The translations under genes and the position numbers were made by a program. Below are positions 45,852 through 54,471 of a DNA stretch of 64,000 nucleotides, in pieces. Below the pieces are notes generated by a model. It saw only the letters and a program-made list of their open reading frames with translations. It was not told where the DNA came from and ran no database searches. This stretch comes from Verrucomicrobia bacterium IMCC26134. Its GTDB lineage: Bacteria; Verrucomicrobiota; Verrucomicrobiia; Opitutales; Opitutaceae. The stretch spans positions 992,001 through 1,056,000 of the forward strand of contig CP011265.1 in NCBI GenBank assembly GCA_000972765.1, read 5' to 3'. The stretch's first letter is position 1. Each line of letters starts with the position of its first letter.

Positions 45852-46673
45852 TTAGAGGGCGGGAACCGGGAGCCCCACGGGGCTATTCGCACGGCTGAGA
45901 TCGCCGTCGAAGGGACTGCGACCCGCCGCTTCGGCAAACCTGACCGGACCGAGGACGTTGACGCTGTCGACGTATTTGGCGGCGCCGCCCTGGACGAGGT
46001 TGAAGGTGCGCACCATGACGGCGAGCCAGTCGGGGAAGCGGTTGGTGAATTTTATCTCGAGGATCACATTATTTCCAAACGGGTGGGCGGGCGCGCTAAA
46101 CGTGGTGTCGAGGCGAGGGCCGAGTTCGGGTTCGCAGAGGACCGAGCGGTCCATGGTGACGCGGACGGCGTTATGGCCCTCGCTGGTCCAGGCTTCGCGC
46201 TCGTAGGCGACGCGAGCGCGGGGGCGGGCGCCGAGCCGGCGGATGAGTTCGCAGAATTTCTGGAGGGCCGCGAGGTCCTTGGCGCCGGGCCGGACTAGGT
46301 CGTGGGTGGTGGGCCAGGCGCCGCCGAGGAGGGCCGGGACGTGGCTGCGGATGACGGCGGCGCGTTGCTTGTAGATGCAGCGATCGACGCGGCGTTTGAT
46401 TTCGAGGAAGACGGGAGAGTCGGGCCTATCGTCGTAATAACGCGCGCGAAGTTTGTAGCGGTCTCGGTCGCCGTTGATTGTGGCGCGGTAGGTGTGGAGG
46501 TCGCCGGAATCGAGGTAGAGGCTGTGGACCGGGTAGGCCGGGAAGTCGGGGTCGGCGGCGGAGTCGTCGGGCGCGAGGTAGGGGCGGACGAAATGTCGCG
46601 CGGCCACGGCAGTAGCCTCCGGCACTTGGAACTTCAGTTCGAAGCGCTGAGTTTGCATACGATCATTTTCCAT
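45852..46673 (-). CDS. VTC-domain polyphosphate polymerase-like protein
   Basis: About 273 residues from the ATG at 46673; a GTG at 46682 and an ATG at 46658 are alternatives. It matches the VTC domain, the tunnel-fold catalytic part of the eukaryotic vacuolar transporter chaperone that makes polyphosphate from ATP. Conserved basic and acidic strands are visible: RFELKFQVPE, VHSLYLDSGDLHTYRATING, RYKLRARYYDD, VFLEIKRRVDRCIYKQRA, RPRARVAYEREAW and VILEIKFTNRFPDWL. It is the first gene of a three-gene operon with DUF4956 and HlyD genes. The actual product (polyphosphate or another polymer) is inference from the family. Confidence 0.86.
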   Translation of the reverse strand: MENDRMQTQRFELKFQVPEATAVAARHFVRPYLAPDDSAADPDFPAYPVHSLYLDSGDLHTYRATINGDRDRYKLRARYYDDRPDSPVFLEIKRRVDRCIYKQRAAVIRSHVPALLGGAWPTTHDLVRPGAKDLAALQKFCELIRRLGARPRARVAYEREAWTSEGHNAVRVTMDRSVLCEPELGPRLDTTFSAPAHPFGNNVILEIKFTNRFPDWLAVMVRTFNLVQGGAAKYVDSVNVLGPVRFAEAAGRSPFDGDLSRANSPVGLPVPAL

Positions 46674-46751
46674 GGCGGACACGGGGTGGTGAGGGAGGAA
46701 TGGGAGCAGAGTTACAGACAGGAAACTGGATTTTTCCGTGGATCGAGACGG

Positions 46752-46808
46752 GAGGGGTTAAAGGGGTGGGTCAGGCGCTGAAACTGACTTCGTGGAATAC
46801 GGCAGACT
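46752..46808. repeat. Copy B of an imperfect direct repeat
   Basis: Resembles 37873-37928 in the same orientation (shared TAAAGG, GTGGG, ACTTCGTGGA). It lies just upstream of the VTC gene, so the pair encloses the NRPS, the mnmE remnant and the VTC operon. Confidence 0.4.
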
Positions 46809-47216
46809 AGCGGGACCGAGTTGATAAAGGTCCCTTCGCGGAGCGCGCAACCATCGAAATGCGCGGTTTCGCTCTGAAACGGCAAGTTTTAAGGGCGGCA
46901 ACTCATGCACGAGGGCAAAGCTCCGACTTCGCACGATTCAAGTTAGGTGCGTTGTGATGTGCGTCTTTGTGGTCAAGTCCGCATTGGTCTTAACCCACTT
47001 CGGCGTCGGGTTGGTGTCCGTCGTGTGACGGGGATTCGTAAGATGGAGAAGCCGGGATCGTCGCTGGTGCTTTCGTGCCAAAAGACCGGCTCGCCGTCGT
47101 GGGCGTCGGGCTGGTTATTGTCGGCGGCAGGCCGTCCCCGCCGTTTTCGACCGGGTGTTTTTTCCGCACGGTTTGCGTTCAAGAGCGTCACCGAAGTCAA
47201 AACCACGATTTCCAAG

Positions 47217-47516
47217 ATGAATATCCGCGAGCGTGGTGCCTTACAGAGATACCTTTCTGATATGGATTTGCGGGTCGATGCGCCTCCTGTGCTCGCGATT
47301 TTATTTACACAGTCGAAACGAGGGGAGCTCAAAATCCATGATCTTTGCGTTCGCTTGGCCGCCAATCCCCACTGCGATTCGAAGCGGTCTGGCATTGATG
47401 AGGACGGACGTCAGCTCACGTTTGTGTTGATAGACGACGTCGGATTTCGCTACTGGGTTGATGATGCGGGCTACCGCGTGATAATCGTAAAGATTGTGCT
47501 GCCCCGAAGTCTTTGA
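47217..47516 (+). CDS. Doubtful hypothetical protein upstream of thrC
   Basis: A 99-codon frame from the ATG at 47217 within a longer open frame. The stretch FVLIDDVGFRYWVDDAGYRV looks protein-like, but no family is recognised and no ribosome-binding site is evident. An opposite-strand frame over the same bases begins with a hydrophobic segment and is equally possible. It is kept as a candidate only. Confidence 0.22.
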   Translation: MNIRERGALQRYLSDMDLRVDAPPVLAILFTQSKRGELKIHDLCVRLAANPHCDSKRSGIDEDGRQLTFVLIDDVGFRYWVDDAGYRVIIVKIVLPRSL

Positions 47517-47545
47517 CGTATTACCGACTCCTTTTCGCTCCGCCC

Positions 47546-48907
47546 ATGCGCTACATCTCCACCCGCGGTCTCGCTCCTTCCCTCGGCTTCTCCGACGCCG
47601 TCGCCACCGGCCTCGCGCCTGATGGCGGCCTCTATCTGCCCGAAACGCTCCCGCAGTTCACCGCCGCCGATCTCGAAGGCTTCGCCCCGCTTTCGTATCC
47701 GGAGCTGTGCTTCGAATTCATGTCGCGCTTCGCCACCGACATCCCGCCCGAAACCCTGCGCGCCCTCATCGCCAAGAGCTATACGACCTTCTCCCACGCC
47801 GACATCGCCCCGGTCGTGAAGCTCGATGAGCGCACCTACGTGCTGGAACTCTTCCATGGCCCGACCCTCGCCTTCAAGGACTTTGCCCTGCAGCTCCTCG
47901 GCAACCTCTACGGCAACCAGTGTGCGGTGCGTGGCCAGACCATCAACGTGCTCGGCGCCACCTCCGGCGACACCGGCGCGGCCGCCATCCACGGCCTGCT
48001 AGGCAAGCCCGGCACCGCCATCTTCATCGTTTATCCCGACGGACGCACCTCGCCGCTTCAGGAGCGCCAGATGGCCTGCACCGGCGCGAGTAACGTCCAC
48101 GCATTGGCCATCACCGGCACTTTTGACGACGCCCAGGCCGCGCTCAAAGAGCTCTTTGCCGACCAGGAGTTCCGCACGCGCCACCGCCTGAGCGCGGTCA
48201 ACTCCATCAACCTAGCCCGCATCCTTGCCCAGTGTGTTTACTACCTCTGGGCTTATCTGCGCCTGCCCGCCGGCGTCCGTGATGAGATCGAGTTTGTCGT
48301 CCCCACCGGCAATTTCGGAAACGTGCTCGCCGGCTGGCTGCTCCAGAAGATGGGTGTGCCCCTGCGCGGCTTCCGCGTCGCCACCAACCAGAATGACATC
48401 CTGCACCGGCTTTTCACCACCGGCGATTATCGCGTCGGCGCGGTCGCTCCCTCGCTCGCCCCCTCGATGGATATCCAGGTCTCGAGCAATTTCGAGCGCT
48501 TCCTCTACTACAGCGTCGGGCAAAATCCGGCCAAGGTCCGCGAGATTATGGAGACCTTTAAAACCACCGGTGCCTACACCTTCGAGGGCTTCAACCGCGA
48601 TACCTTCACCGCCTCCCGTTGCACTGACGCCGAGATTCCGGGCATCATCCGCCAGGTGTATCAAGACTTCGGTTACGTCGCCGACCCGCACACCGCTTGC
48701 GGCTTCAAGGCTCTCGCGAAGGACCGTCCGAGCATCGTGCTCGCCACCGCCAGCCCCGCAAAGTTTCCGGATACCATTGTCTCCGCGATCGGCATCGAGC
48801 CCAAGCACCCGAGCCTGGAGGTCCTGAAGGCGCGTCCGCTGGTCAAGCACCTCATGCCTGCGGATGCCGCCGCCCTGCGCGCCTACCTCGACGCCCACGC
48901 GGTCTGA
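47546..48907 (+). CDS. thrC: Threonine synthase
   Basis: A 453-residue pyridoxal-phosphate enzyme that turns O-phosphohomoserine into threonine. The ATG at 47546 gives the normal N-terminus (MRYISTRGLAPSLGFSDAVA, then TGLAPDGGLYLPE). The PLP lysine is in GPTLAFKDFALQLLGN, and the phosphate-binding NVLGATSGDTGAAAIHGL and FVVPTGNFGNVLAGWL are present. It belongs to the longer bacterial/yeast-type form. In many genomes it sits next to hom and lysC. Here about 9.9 kb containing the NRPS block lies between lysC and thrC. It ends 6 bases before the convergent ABC ATPase gene. Confidence 0.97.
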   Translation: MRYISTRGLAPSLGFSDAVATGLAPDGGLYLPETLPQFTAADLEGFAPLSYPELCFEFMSRFATDIPPETLRALIAKSYTTFSHADIAPVVKLDERTYVLELFHGPTLAFKDFALQLLGNLYGNQCAVRGQTINVLGATSGDTGAAAIHGLLGKPGTAIFIVYPDGRTSPLQERQMACTGASNVHALAITGTFDDAQAALKELFADQEFRTRHRLSAVNSINLARILAQCVYYLWAYLRLPAGVRDEIEFVVPTGNFGNVLAGWLLQKMGVPLRGFRVATNQNDILHRLFTTGDYRVGAVAPSLAPSMDIQVSSNFERFLYYSVGQNPAKVREIMETFKTTGAYTFEGFNRDTFTASRCTDAEIPGIIRQVYQDFGYVADPHTACGFKALAKDRPSIVLATASPAKFPDTIVSAIGIEPKHPSLEVLKARPLVKHLMPADAAALRAYLDAHAV

Positions 48908-48913
48908 GCCGGC

Positions 48914-50263
48914 TCAGCCTTTGCCTGCGCCAGGTCCGGCCAGCACGCGTGGTTTTTTTCGCTCGTAGAGGCGCATCTGGTGGCGGCGCTGGTCGTGCTG
49001 GATGATCTCGGCGAAGCGTCCCCAGTTCACGAGGGTCCGGAAGATCACTCGCGGCTTCTCGTGCGGAAGCAGGGCCTGCAACTCGGCGAGCAGGGTGTCG
49101 TCCGCCAGCACCTTGTCCTCCTGCACGTTGATGAGACGGGTCAGCAGTTCGAAAATCTTCAGCTTTAATATTTTTTCGCGGAGGAGTTTTTTCTGATCAA
49201 GTGTCGAGGCGGCGAGCACTTGCCGTCCGAATTCGGTGATGATCACGTTCTGCCCGGGTGTCTGGACGAGCTCCAATAGTTCGGAAGCCTTGAGGAGATT
49301 TACGACCGAGCCGAAATCGCGGCCAAGGCGTTCGGCGATATCGAAGATGTCGATGGCCTCCGCCGGCAGCATGGCAAGCAAACCGAGCACCTCGCCGGCA
49401 TTCACGGCCGGAATGATGACCGGGGCTATGCGATGGTGGGTTTCGTCCACCGGGATGATGACTTTTCCTGCATCGCCCGCGGCCGTATGGGTATCGGGCA
49501 GGGTGGTATGGGTGAGGATGCGATGCAGGTTTTCCACGGCTGCCGCGAAGGCTGGAGATTTCGGGTCGCGAGGGTAGGGGAGTGGATTGGCGACGATCTG
49601 GTCGACGCGGCCGGGGTTTGCGGCGAGCACGACGATACGGGTGGCGAGTTCGACCGCTTCGACGATGTTATGCGTCACCAGAATCATGGTGCGCAGCGGG
49701 TTGGTTTTGTCGGCCAGCAAGCGGGCGAGTTCGTTGCGCAGGGTCTCGGCGGTGAGCACGTCGAGGGCGCTGAACGGCTCGTCCAGGCAGAGAACCTCGG
49801 GGGATGCAACGAGGGCGCGGGCGATGCCGACGCGCTGTTTCATGCCGCCCGAAAGTTCCCTTGGGTAGGTGCTTTCGTAGGCGTCGAGGCCGACGGTGGC
49901 GAGGATGCGCTCCACCTTGGCATCGCGCTCGGCGGCGGGAAGATGTTCGACCGCGAGGAGCACGTTGCCTCGCACGGTCAGCCAGGGGAAAAGGGCGAAG
50001 TTTTGGAAAACCATCGCCACGCCTGGCGCGATCCCGTGCAAAGCCAGTCCATGGTGAAAGACTTTGCCCTTGGTAGGCGTGATGAGGCCGGTGAGCACGC
50101 GCATAAGGGTTGATTTTCCACATCCTGAGGGACCGAGAAGGGCGACGACATCGTTGGCTGATATGTCAAGATTCACATCGGAAAGCACGAGATCGCGATG
50201 AGTGCCGCTGCCGTATTCATGACAGACGTGGCGGAGCGATAGAATGGGGGCGGAGGCAGTCAT
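48914..50263 (-). CDS. NitT/TauT-type ABC ATPase with AAA-associated C-terminal domain
   Basis: A 449-residue protein. The first ~250 residues are an ABC ATPase of the nitrate/sulfonate/taurine family: Walker A LLGPSGCGKSTL, Q-loop VFQNFALFP, signature ELSGGMKQRVGIARAL, Walker B VLCLDEPFSALD, His switch VTHNIVEA. The extra ~190 residues (about 290-440) match the AAA-associated C-terminal domain that follows some of these ATPases, with a winged-helix-like start (AGEVLGLLAMLPAEAIDIFD). This may sense a ligand or metal and regulate the transporter. It lies 36 bases downstream of the permease gene, so the two are an operon. Confidence 0.92.
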   Translation of the reverse strand: MTASAPILSLRHVCHEYGSGTHRDLVLSDVNLDISANDVVALLGPSGCGKSTLMRVLTGLITPTKGKVFHHGLALHGIAPGVAMVFQNFALFPWLTVRGNVLLAVEHLPAAERDAKVERILATVGLDAYESTYPRELSGGMKQRVGIARALVASPEVLCLDEPFSALDVLTAETLRNELARLLADKTNPLRTMILVTHNIVEAVELATRIVVLAANPGRVDQIVANPLPYPRDPKSPAFAAAVENLHRILTHTTLPDTHTAAGDAGKVIIPVDETHHRIAPVIIPAVNAGEVLGLLAMLPAEAIDIFDIAERLGRDFGSVVNLLKASELLELVQTPGQNVIITEFGRQVLAASTLDQKKLLREKILKLKIFELLTRLINVQEDKVLADDTLLAELQALLPHEKPRVIFRTLVNWGRFAEIIQHDQRRHQMRLYERKKPRVLAGPGAGKG

Positions 50264-50299
50264 TGCGATGAGATCGGAAAAAGGGTGATGAAAGGGGGC

Positions 50300-52033
50300 T
50301 CAGCTAAAGCGACAGCGATCGTTCGCGATGGACTGCAGCTTTTTCCAGACGAGCCGGTTGATGAGCACGACGAGCACGGCCATCACGACGACGCCGGCCG
50401 CGAGTTGAGGGTAGTCGCCTGCATTGGTGGCGCGACTGATGTAGGCGCCAAGTCCGGTGGTTTGCACGAGACTGGTGCCCGAGCGCACGTATTCGGCGAC
50501 GATGGTGGCGTTCCACGCCCCGCCGGCGGCGGTGATGCATCCGGTGACCAGTCCCGGCGCAATCGCGGGTAAGAGGTAACGGGTCCAGCGGCGCACCCCT
50601 GAGAGTCCCATGATAGCGGCGCAACTCCGCACGTCGTGGGGGATCGAGGACGCCGCGGATACGACGTTGAACAGCACATACCACTGTGTGCCCAGAACGA
50701 TGAGCGGGATGGCGCCCCAGCCGAGGGTGCCTCCGATCATGCCTACAAGGGCAAGTATCCAGGGGTATATCATCGGCGCCGGAAACGAAGCGGCGAACTG
50801 GATGAAGGGTTGAAGCCGACGAGAGTAGACGGGATTCAAGCCCAACCAAACCCCGACCGGCACGGCCCAGAGAACACTGAAGGCAAGCGCCGCGAATACG
50901 CGCAATGTGGTGTATCCGGTGCCGGCTGCGATCTCGCACCAGTCCAAAAAGTTGAGCTTGGCGATCAGCAGTCCGAGACGCACCACCGCGTAGCCTCCTA
51001 GACCCAGCAATGCCGCGAAAGCTAAATTGGCCAGCCACCTTCCCAGGGCAGGCCGTGGCTGGGAGGAGCTTGCCTGCGTTTCGTTCGAGTGGGGCGGGTG
51101 CCGTCTGCGCAAAAGGGCATCAGTGGTTTTTTCCCAGGCCAGGCCAAGCTGTCGAAGCGTGGCGGAGCGAGCCATCCAGAGTCCCAGCCGACCGGAGCCG
51201 GAATCCGAGTTGGCCGAGCCCGCGAAGTCATCCAGATTAAATTTCTTAGACCAGCGCACGAGGGGCCACCAGATTAGCCGATCGACCGAGATGATGATAA
51301 TGCCCATCGCGATCACTCCGTAGATTTGTGCGGATACGTTGCCCTGTGCGATCGCCACGCTCATGTAAGATCCTATTCCTGGAAGGCGAAAGTCCTGGTC
51401 ACCGAGTTGGAAGGCTTCGGTTATACTCAGGAAAAACCAGCCTCCGGCCATGGAGACCATGCTGTTGTAAACGAGGCTCTGGGTGCCGAAGGGCAACTCC
51501 ACGCGCCAAAAGCGTTGCCAGCCTGAAAAATCATAGAGGCGCGCGAGATTGCGATGCTCGGCGGGCACCCCTTGCAGTGAATCGTAATAACTGAACGCCA
51601 TGTTCCAGACCTGTCCGGTGAAAATCATCACGATGCAGGCGATTTCGAGGCCGATGTTACTGTGCGGAAAAACGCCTACCAGGGCCAGCACCAGTCCGGG
51701 CAGGAATCCGAGCACAGGAATGCTTTGCAGCACATCAAGCGCCGGAAGGATCAGGCGTCGGGCCCGCAAATCATAAAAGGCCCACGAGGCGATGAGGATG
51801 GTGAATATCAGCGAGAGGCCGTAAGCGAGCCAACTGCGGGTCAGCGAGTAGAGCGCGTAGAGCGGCAGCACTGAAGGCGAGAGGTCGATGGGCGCCGTGG
51901 TTTTGAGCGGAGCCCGCCACTCCGCCTCGACATTGAGCGCTCCCAGTAAAAGCGCGGCGAAGAAGCTGATCACCAGCAGATCGCTCCATATACTGGAGCG
52001 GCGGATTTCAGGTGTGGATTCGCGGCGGGACAT
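50300..52033 (-). CDS. Fused ABC permease, two BPD_transp_1 domains (NitT/TauT type)
   Basis: A 577-residue inner-membrane protein in which two permease domains are fused, each with about six helices. The first EAA-like loop is at about residue 180 (EHRNLARLYDFSGWQRFWRV), the second at about 475 (DVRSCAAIMGLSGVRRWTRY). Between the domains lies a soluble linker (about 270-330). The fusion makes a single-polypeptide dimer that pairs with the ATPase encoded next. No substrate-binding protein is in the window, so the cargo (nitrate, sulfonate, bicarbonate or metal) is unknown. Confidence 0.92.
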   Translation of the reverse strand: MSRRESTPEIRRSSIWSDLLVISFFAALLLGALNVEAEWRAPLKTTAPIDLSPSVLPLYALYSLTRSWLAYGLSLIFTILIASWAFYDLRARRLILPALDVLQSIPVLGFLPGLVLALVGVFPHSNIGLEIACIVMIFTGQVWNMAFSYYDSLQGVPAEHRNLARLYDFSGWQRFWRVELPFGTQSLVYNSMVSMAGGWFFLSITEAFQLGDQDFRLPGIGSYMSVAIAQGNVSAQIYGVIAMGIIIISVDRLIWWPLVRWSKKFNLDDFAGSANSDSGSGRLGLWMARSATLRQLGLAWEKTTDALLRRRHPPHSNETQASSSQPRPALGRWLANLAFAALLGLGGYAVVRLGLLIAKLNFLDWCEIAAGTGYTTLRVFAALAFSVLWAVPVGVWLGLNPVYSRRLQPFIQFAASFPAPMIYPWILALVGMIGGTLGWGAIPLIVLGTQWYVLFNVVSAASSIPHDVRSCAAIMGLSGVRRWTRYLLPAIAPGLVTGCITAAGGAWNATIVAEYVRSGTSLVQTTGLGAYISRATNAGDYPQLAAGVVVMAVLVVLINRLVWKKLQSIANDRCRFS

Positions 52034-52162
52034 GCGAGTATAGTTCGCTAGCGGATCGCAGAAAATGAGGCAAGGGTTCTGCGTTCGAATTCAGAGTATC
52101 GGAGAGCTGCCTATCCAGTTGCTTCCCCCAAAGGCTCGGTAAAGGTCTTTTCCATTATACCC

Positions 52163-52636
52163 GTGAACACGAAACATCGATTTCGATCAGGCCTGCTTTT
52201 GGCTGTCTGCGCGTTGTTGGCCGCCTGTCAGAGTGCTCCGGTGCGCGAGACAGCCGTGACAATTGTTGATCACCCGCCACTGCCAGCCTTTGCCCGCACC
52301 GAGCTTGTTTTCACGGTGGCGCCGGCGGAGGCGGAAGGCATGGGCCTGGCCATTGCGGAGGGCGAGTGGAGGCGGTTTATGGACGAGGAGGTGACATCCC
52401 GTTTTCCCTCTCAAACCAGTGTGGTTGACGGGATCGTGCAGTGGCGTGCCGATGCCGGAGCGCCCATCGATCGCGAGCGGTCCAAGGTGCTCACCCTCGT
52501 GCATATTGAAGATGACGCTGAGCGGGAGAAAATCGCGGCAATCCTTGCAGCGTTTGAAAAGCGGTTTCCGGATGCGGGATATCGGTTGGCGGAAACGCCG
52601 GTAAGTTCCGTGAAACTGCGGGCGCCCTTGCGTTGA
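52163..52636 (+). CDS. DUF3574-type lipoprotein
   Basis: A 157-residue protein starting at a GTG at 52163. The lipobox L-L-A-A-C (around residues 18-22) predicts lipidation and a periplasmic or outer-membrane location. The mature part matches the DUF3574 family: RTELVFTVAPAEAEGMGLAI, EGEWRRFMDEEVTSRFPSQT, IDRERSKVLTLVHIEDDAER. No function is established. It is monocistronic, followed by a clear terminator, and divergent from the permease gene. Confidence 0.85.
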   Translation: MNTKHRFRSGLLLAVCALLAACQSAPVRETAVTIVDHPPLPAFARTELVFTVAPAEAEGMGLAIAEGEWRRFMDEEVTSRFPSQTSVVDGIVQWRADAGAPIDRERSKVLTLVHIEDDAEREKIAAILAAFEKRFPDAGYRLAETPVSSVKLRAPLR

Positions 52637-52640
52637 AACG

Positions 52641-52680
52641 CAAAAAGCCCCGGTCGTCGTGACCGGGGCTTTGTTTTTTT
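52641..52680. terminator. Bidirectional terminator between lipoprotein and cyclophilin genes
   Basis: AAAGCCCCGGTC (52644-52655) pairs with GACCGGGGCTTT (52661-52672), a perfect 12-base stem with a T7 run after it, and A5 before it for the convergent gene that stops at 52697. Confidence 0.93.
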
Positions 52681-52696
52681 CACCACGTGTCGTGGC

Positions 52697-53200
52697 TCAG
52701 GCGGCGACGAAGGCGATGCTGATGATCTCAACGCGTTCGCTGGGGGTGCTCCGCTCTGGACCGCCGGTGGCCACATTGGCGATGGCGTCGAGCACGGCGT
52801 CTCCCTTCACGAGCTGGCCGAAGGCGGTGTATTGCTTGTCGAGGAACTTGGCGTCGCCGTGGCAGATAAAGAACTGCGATCCGGCGCTATCTGGGTTTGA
52901 CGAGCGGGCGGCGGAGAGCACGCCGCGCACGTGGCTCTTGGCGTTGAACTCGGCCTTGATCTGGTAGCCGGGGCCTCCGGTGCCTGGCTGGCCGCTGGCG
53001 CCCTTCTTGGAGTTGGGGCAGCCGCCTTGGATCATGAAGCCCTTGAGGATGCGATGGAACGCAGTGCCATCGTAAAAACCCTTTTGGGCGAGTTTCTTAA
53101 AGTTTTCGACGTGGCCCGGCGCGACGTCGGGCCAGAATTCGAGGGTGAGGTCGCCCTTGGTGGTGGTGATAACGGCCAGTTCTTTGGTAGTGGTGCTCAT
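52697..53200 (-). CDS. Cyclophilin-type peptidyl-prolyl cis-trans isomerase
   Basis: A 167-residue cytoplasmic foldase from the ATG at 53200; the frame before it does not resemble the family. Cyclophilin motifs: FHRILKGFMIQGGCPNSKKG (catalytic Arg in FHR), AGSQFFICHGDAKFLDKQYT and AFGQLVKGDAVLDAIA. The start (LAVITTTKGDLTLEFWPDVA) is also typical. There is no signal peptide, so it acts in the cytoplasm. It is divergent from the cysteine desulfurase gene, with less than 100 bases between. Confidence 0.94.
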   Translation of the reverse strand: MSTTTKELAVITTTKGDLTLEFWPDVAPGHVENFKKLAQKGFYDGTAFHRILKGFMIQGGCPNSKKGASGQPGTGGPGYQIKAEFNAKSHVRGVLSAARSSNPDSAGSQFFICHGDAKFLDKQYTAFGQLVKGDAVLDAIANVATGGPERSTPSERVEIISIAFVAA

Positions 53201-53298
53201 GTTTGGAAGAAGGTCCAGCACACGCGCCCCTTGTCCTGGCGCAAGCCCGCACTGCATTTTAGGATTTAGCCGCAACCGATTTAGCATTTCCATTCGCC

Positions 53299-54438
53299 GT
53301 GCCTTACTTCGACCACAATTCCACCACGCCACTCGCCGAAACCGCCCGCGAAGCTTGGTTGCGGGTGCAGGCGGAGAACTGGCACAATCCCTCCAGCCCG
53401 ACGCGGTCGGCGGCGCGGGCGCGCATCCGGCTTGATTCTTACCACGAGGCGCTGGCGGTGCTGCTCGGCGGCGAACCGGCGCATTATGTTTTTAACTCGG
53501 GTGCGACCGAGGGCGCTTTTGCGGTGCTCGGGCGTTGGGCGGCGCGCCTGCCGGCGACGGCTCGCATCGCGGTTTCCCGAACCGAGCACGCGTGTGTGCT
53601 GGCGGCGGCGGCACGTTTTTTTCCCGGTCGTGTCGACTGGTTGATGCAAGACGAGGCCGGAGTGGTGTCGGCGGCGGCGGTGCGGTCGGCGTTGGAAGCT
53701 GGCGCGGCCGGGGTGGTGGTGATGGCCGCGAACAACGAGACCGGCGTGATTCAGCCGTGGCTGGAGATTGCGGCGCTCTGCCGCGCGGCGGGCGGCGGCT
53801 CAGGGGTGCCCTACCTTTGCGACGCGACCCAGTGGCTCGGAAAATTACCCGGCGCAGGCTTGGGTTCGTGCGGCGCGTGGGTGATCGCGAGCGGCCACAA
53901 GTTTGGCGCTCCTAAAGGCGTCGGCTTTGTGAAGTTGCCCGCCGCCGATCCCGATTTCTGTTCGCAGGGCGGAGGTTTGCAGGAATCGGGGCACCGCGCC
54001 GGCACCGAAGACCTGGCGGGTATCGCTGCGCTGTCGGCGGCCTTGGTCGAGGGCGAGCAGAAGCATGTCGTCTGGGAGTCGCAGCGGCTCGGCTGGCGGG
54101 AACGCTTCGAGCGCGACTTGTTATCTGCGTTGCCGGGCACGCGGATCGTCGCGGCGGGGGCGGACCGGCTTTGGAACACGGTTTTTGCGGTGATGCCGCG
54201 CGCTGAGCAGGCGCGTTGGATTGCTCAGCTCGAAAAACGCGAGGTTCAAGTCTCCACCGGCGCGGCCTGCACGACGGGCAAGGAAGGTCCCTCGCACGTG
54301 CTGGCGGCGCTGGGCGTCACGCCGGAAGACGCACGCCGTGCGCTCCGTTTCAGCGCGGGGTGGGGGACGACGGAGGCAGATTGGGCGGCGTTGCTCGCGT
54401 TGCTGCGCGAGGTCGAGGCGGCGCTGGGCTCGGGCTAA
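53299..54438 (+). CDS. Cysteine desulfurase (NifS/IscS-like)
   Basis: A 379-residue PLP enzyme that releases sulfur from cysteine for iron-sulfur clusters or tRNA thiolation. The start is a GTG at 53299, giving MPYFDHNSTTPLAETAREAW, the normal N-terminus. The PLP Lys (about 201) is in ASGHKFGAPKGVGF, and the catalytic Cys (about 324) is in STGAACTTGKEGPSHVL. NNETGVIQPW is also conserved. The Cys loop (C-T-T-G-K) differs from the usual C-S-S-G. Upstream is the divergent cyclophilin gene. No iscU or other cluster-assembly gene is nearby. Confidence 0.93.
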   Translation: MPYFDHNSTTPLAETAREAWLRVQAENWHNPSSPTRSAARARIRLDSYHEALAVLLGGEPAHYVFNSGATEGAFAVLGRWAARLPATARIAVSRTEHACVLAAAARFFPGRVDWLMQDEAGVVSAAAVRSALEAGAAGVVVMAANNETGVIQPWLEIAALCRAAGGGSGVPYLCDATQWLGKLPGAGLGSCGAWVIASGHKFGAPKGVGFVKLPAADPDFCSQGGGLQESGHRAGTEDLAGIAALSAALVEGEQKHVVWESQRLGWRERFERDLLSALPGTRIVAAGADRLWNTVFAVMPRAEQARWIAQLEKREVQVSTGAACTTGKEGPSHVLAALGVTPEDARRALRFSAGWGTTEADWAALLALLREVEAALGSG

Positions 54439-54471
54439 GCGCGCAAGAGGCGAGGCGGTCGATGCCGGGTT

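Larger units (their letters stand above)
46674..47545. other. Long intergenic region upstream of thrC
   Basis: About 870 bases with no recognisable gene. It carries copy B of the direct repeat (46752-46808), and overlapping unsupported frames on both strands between 46950 and 47516. The best of these is listed separately. No tRNA, terminator or CRISPR was seen. Confidence 0.5.
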
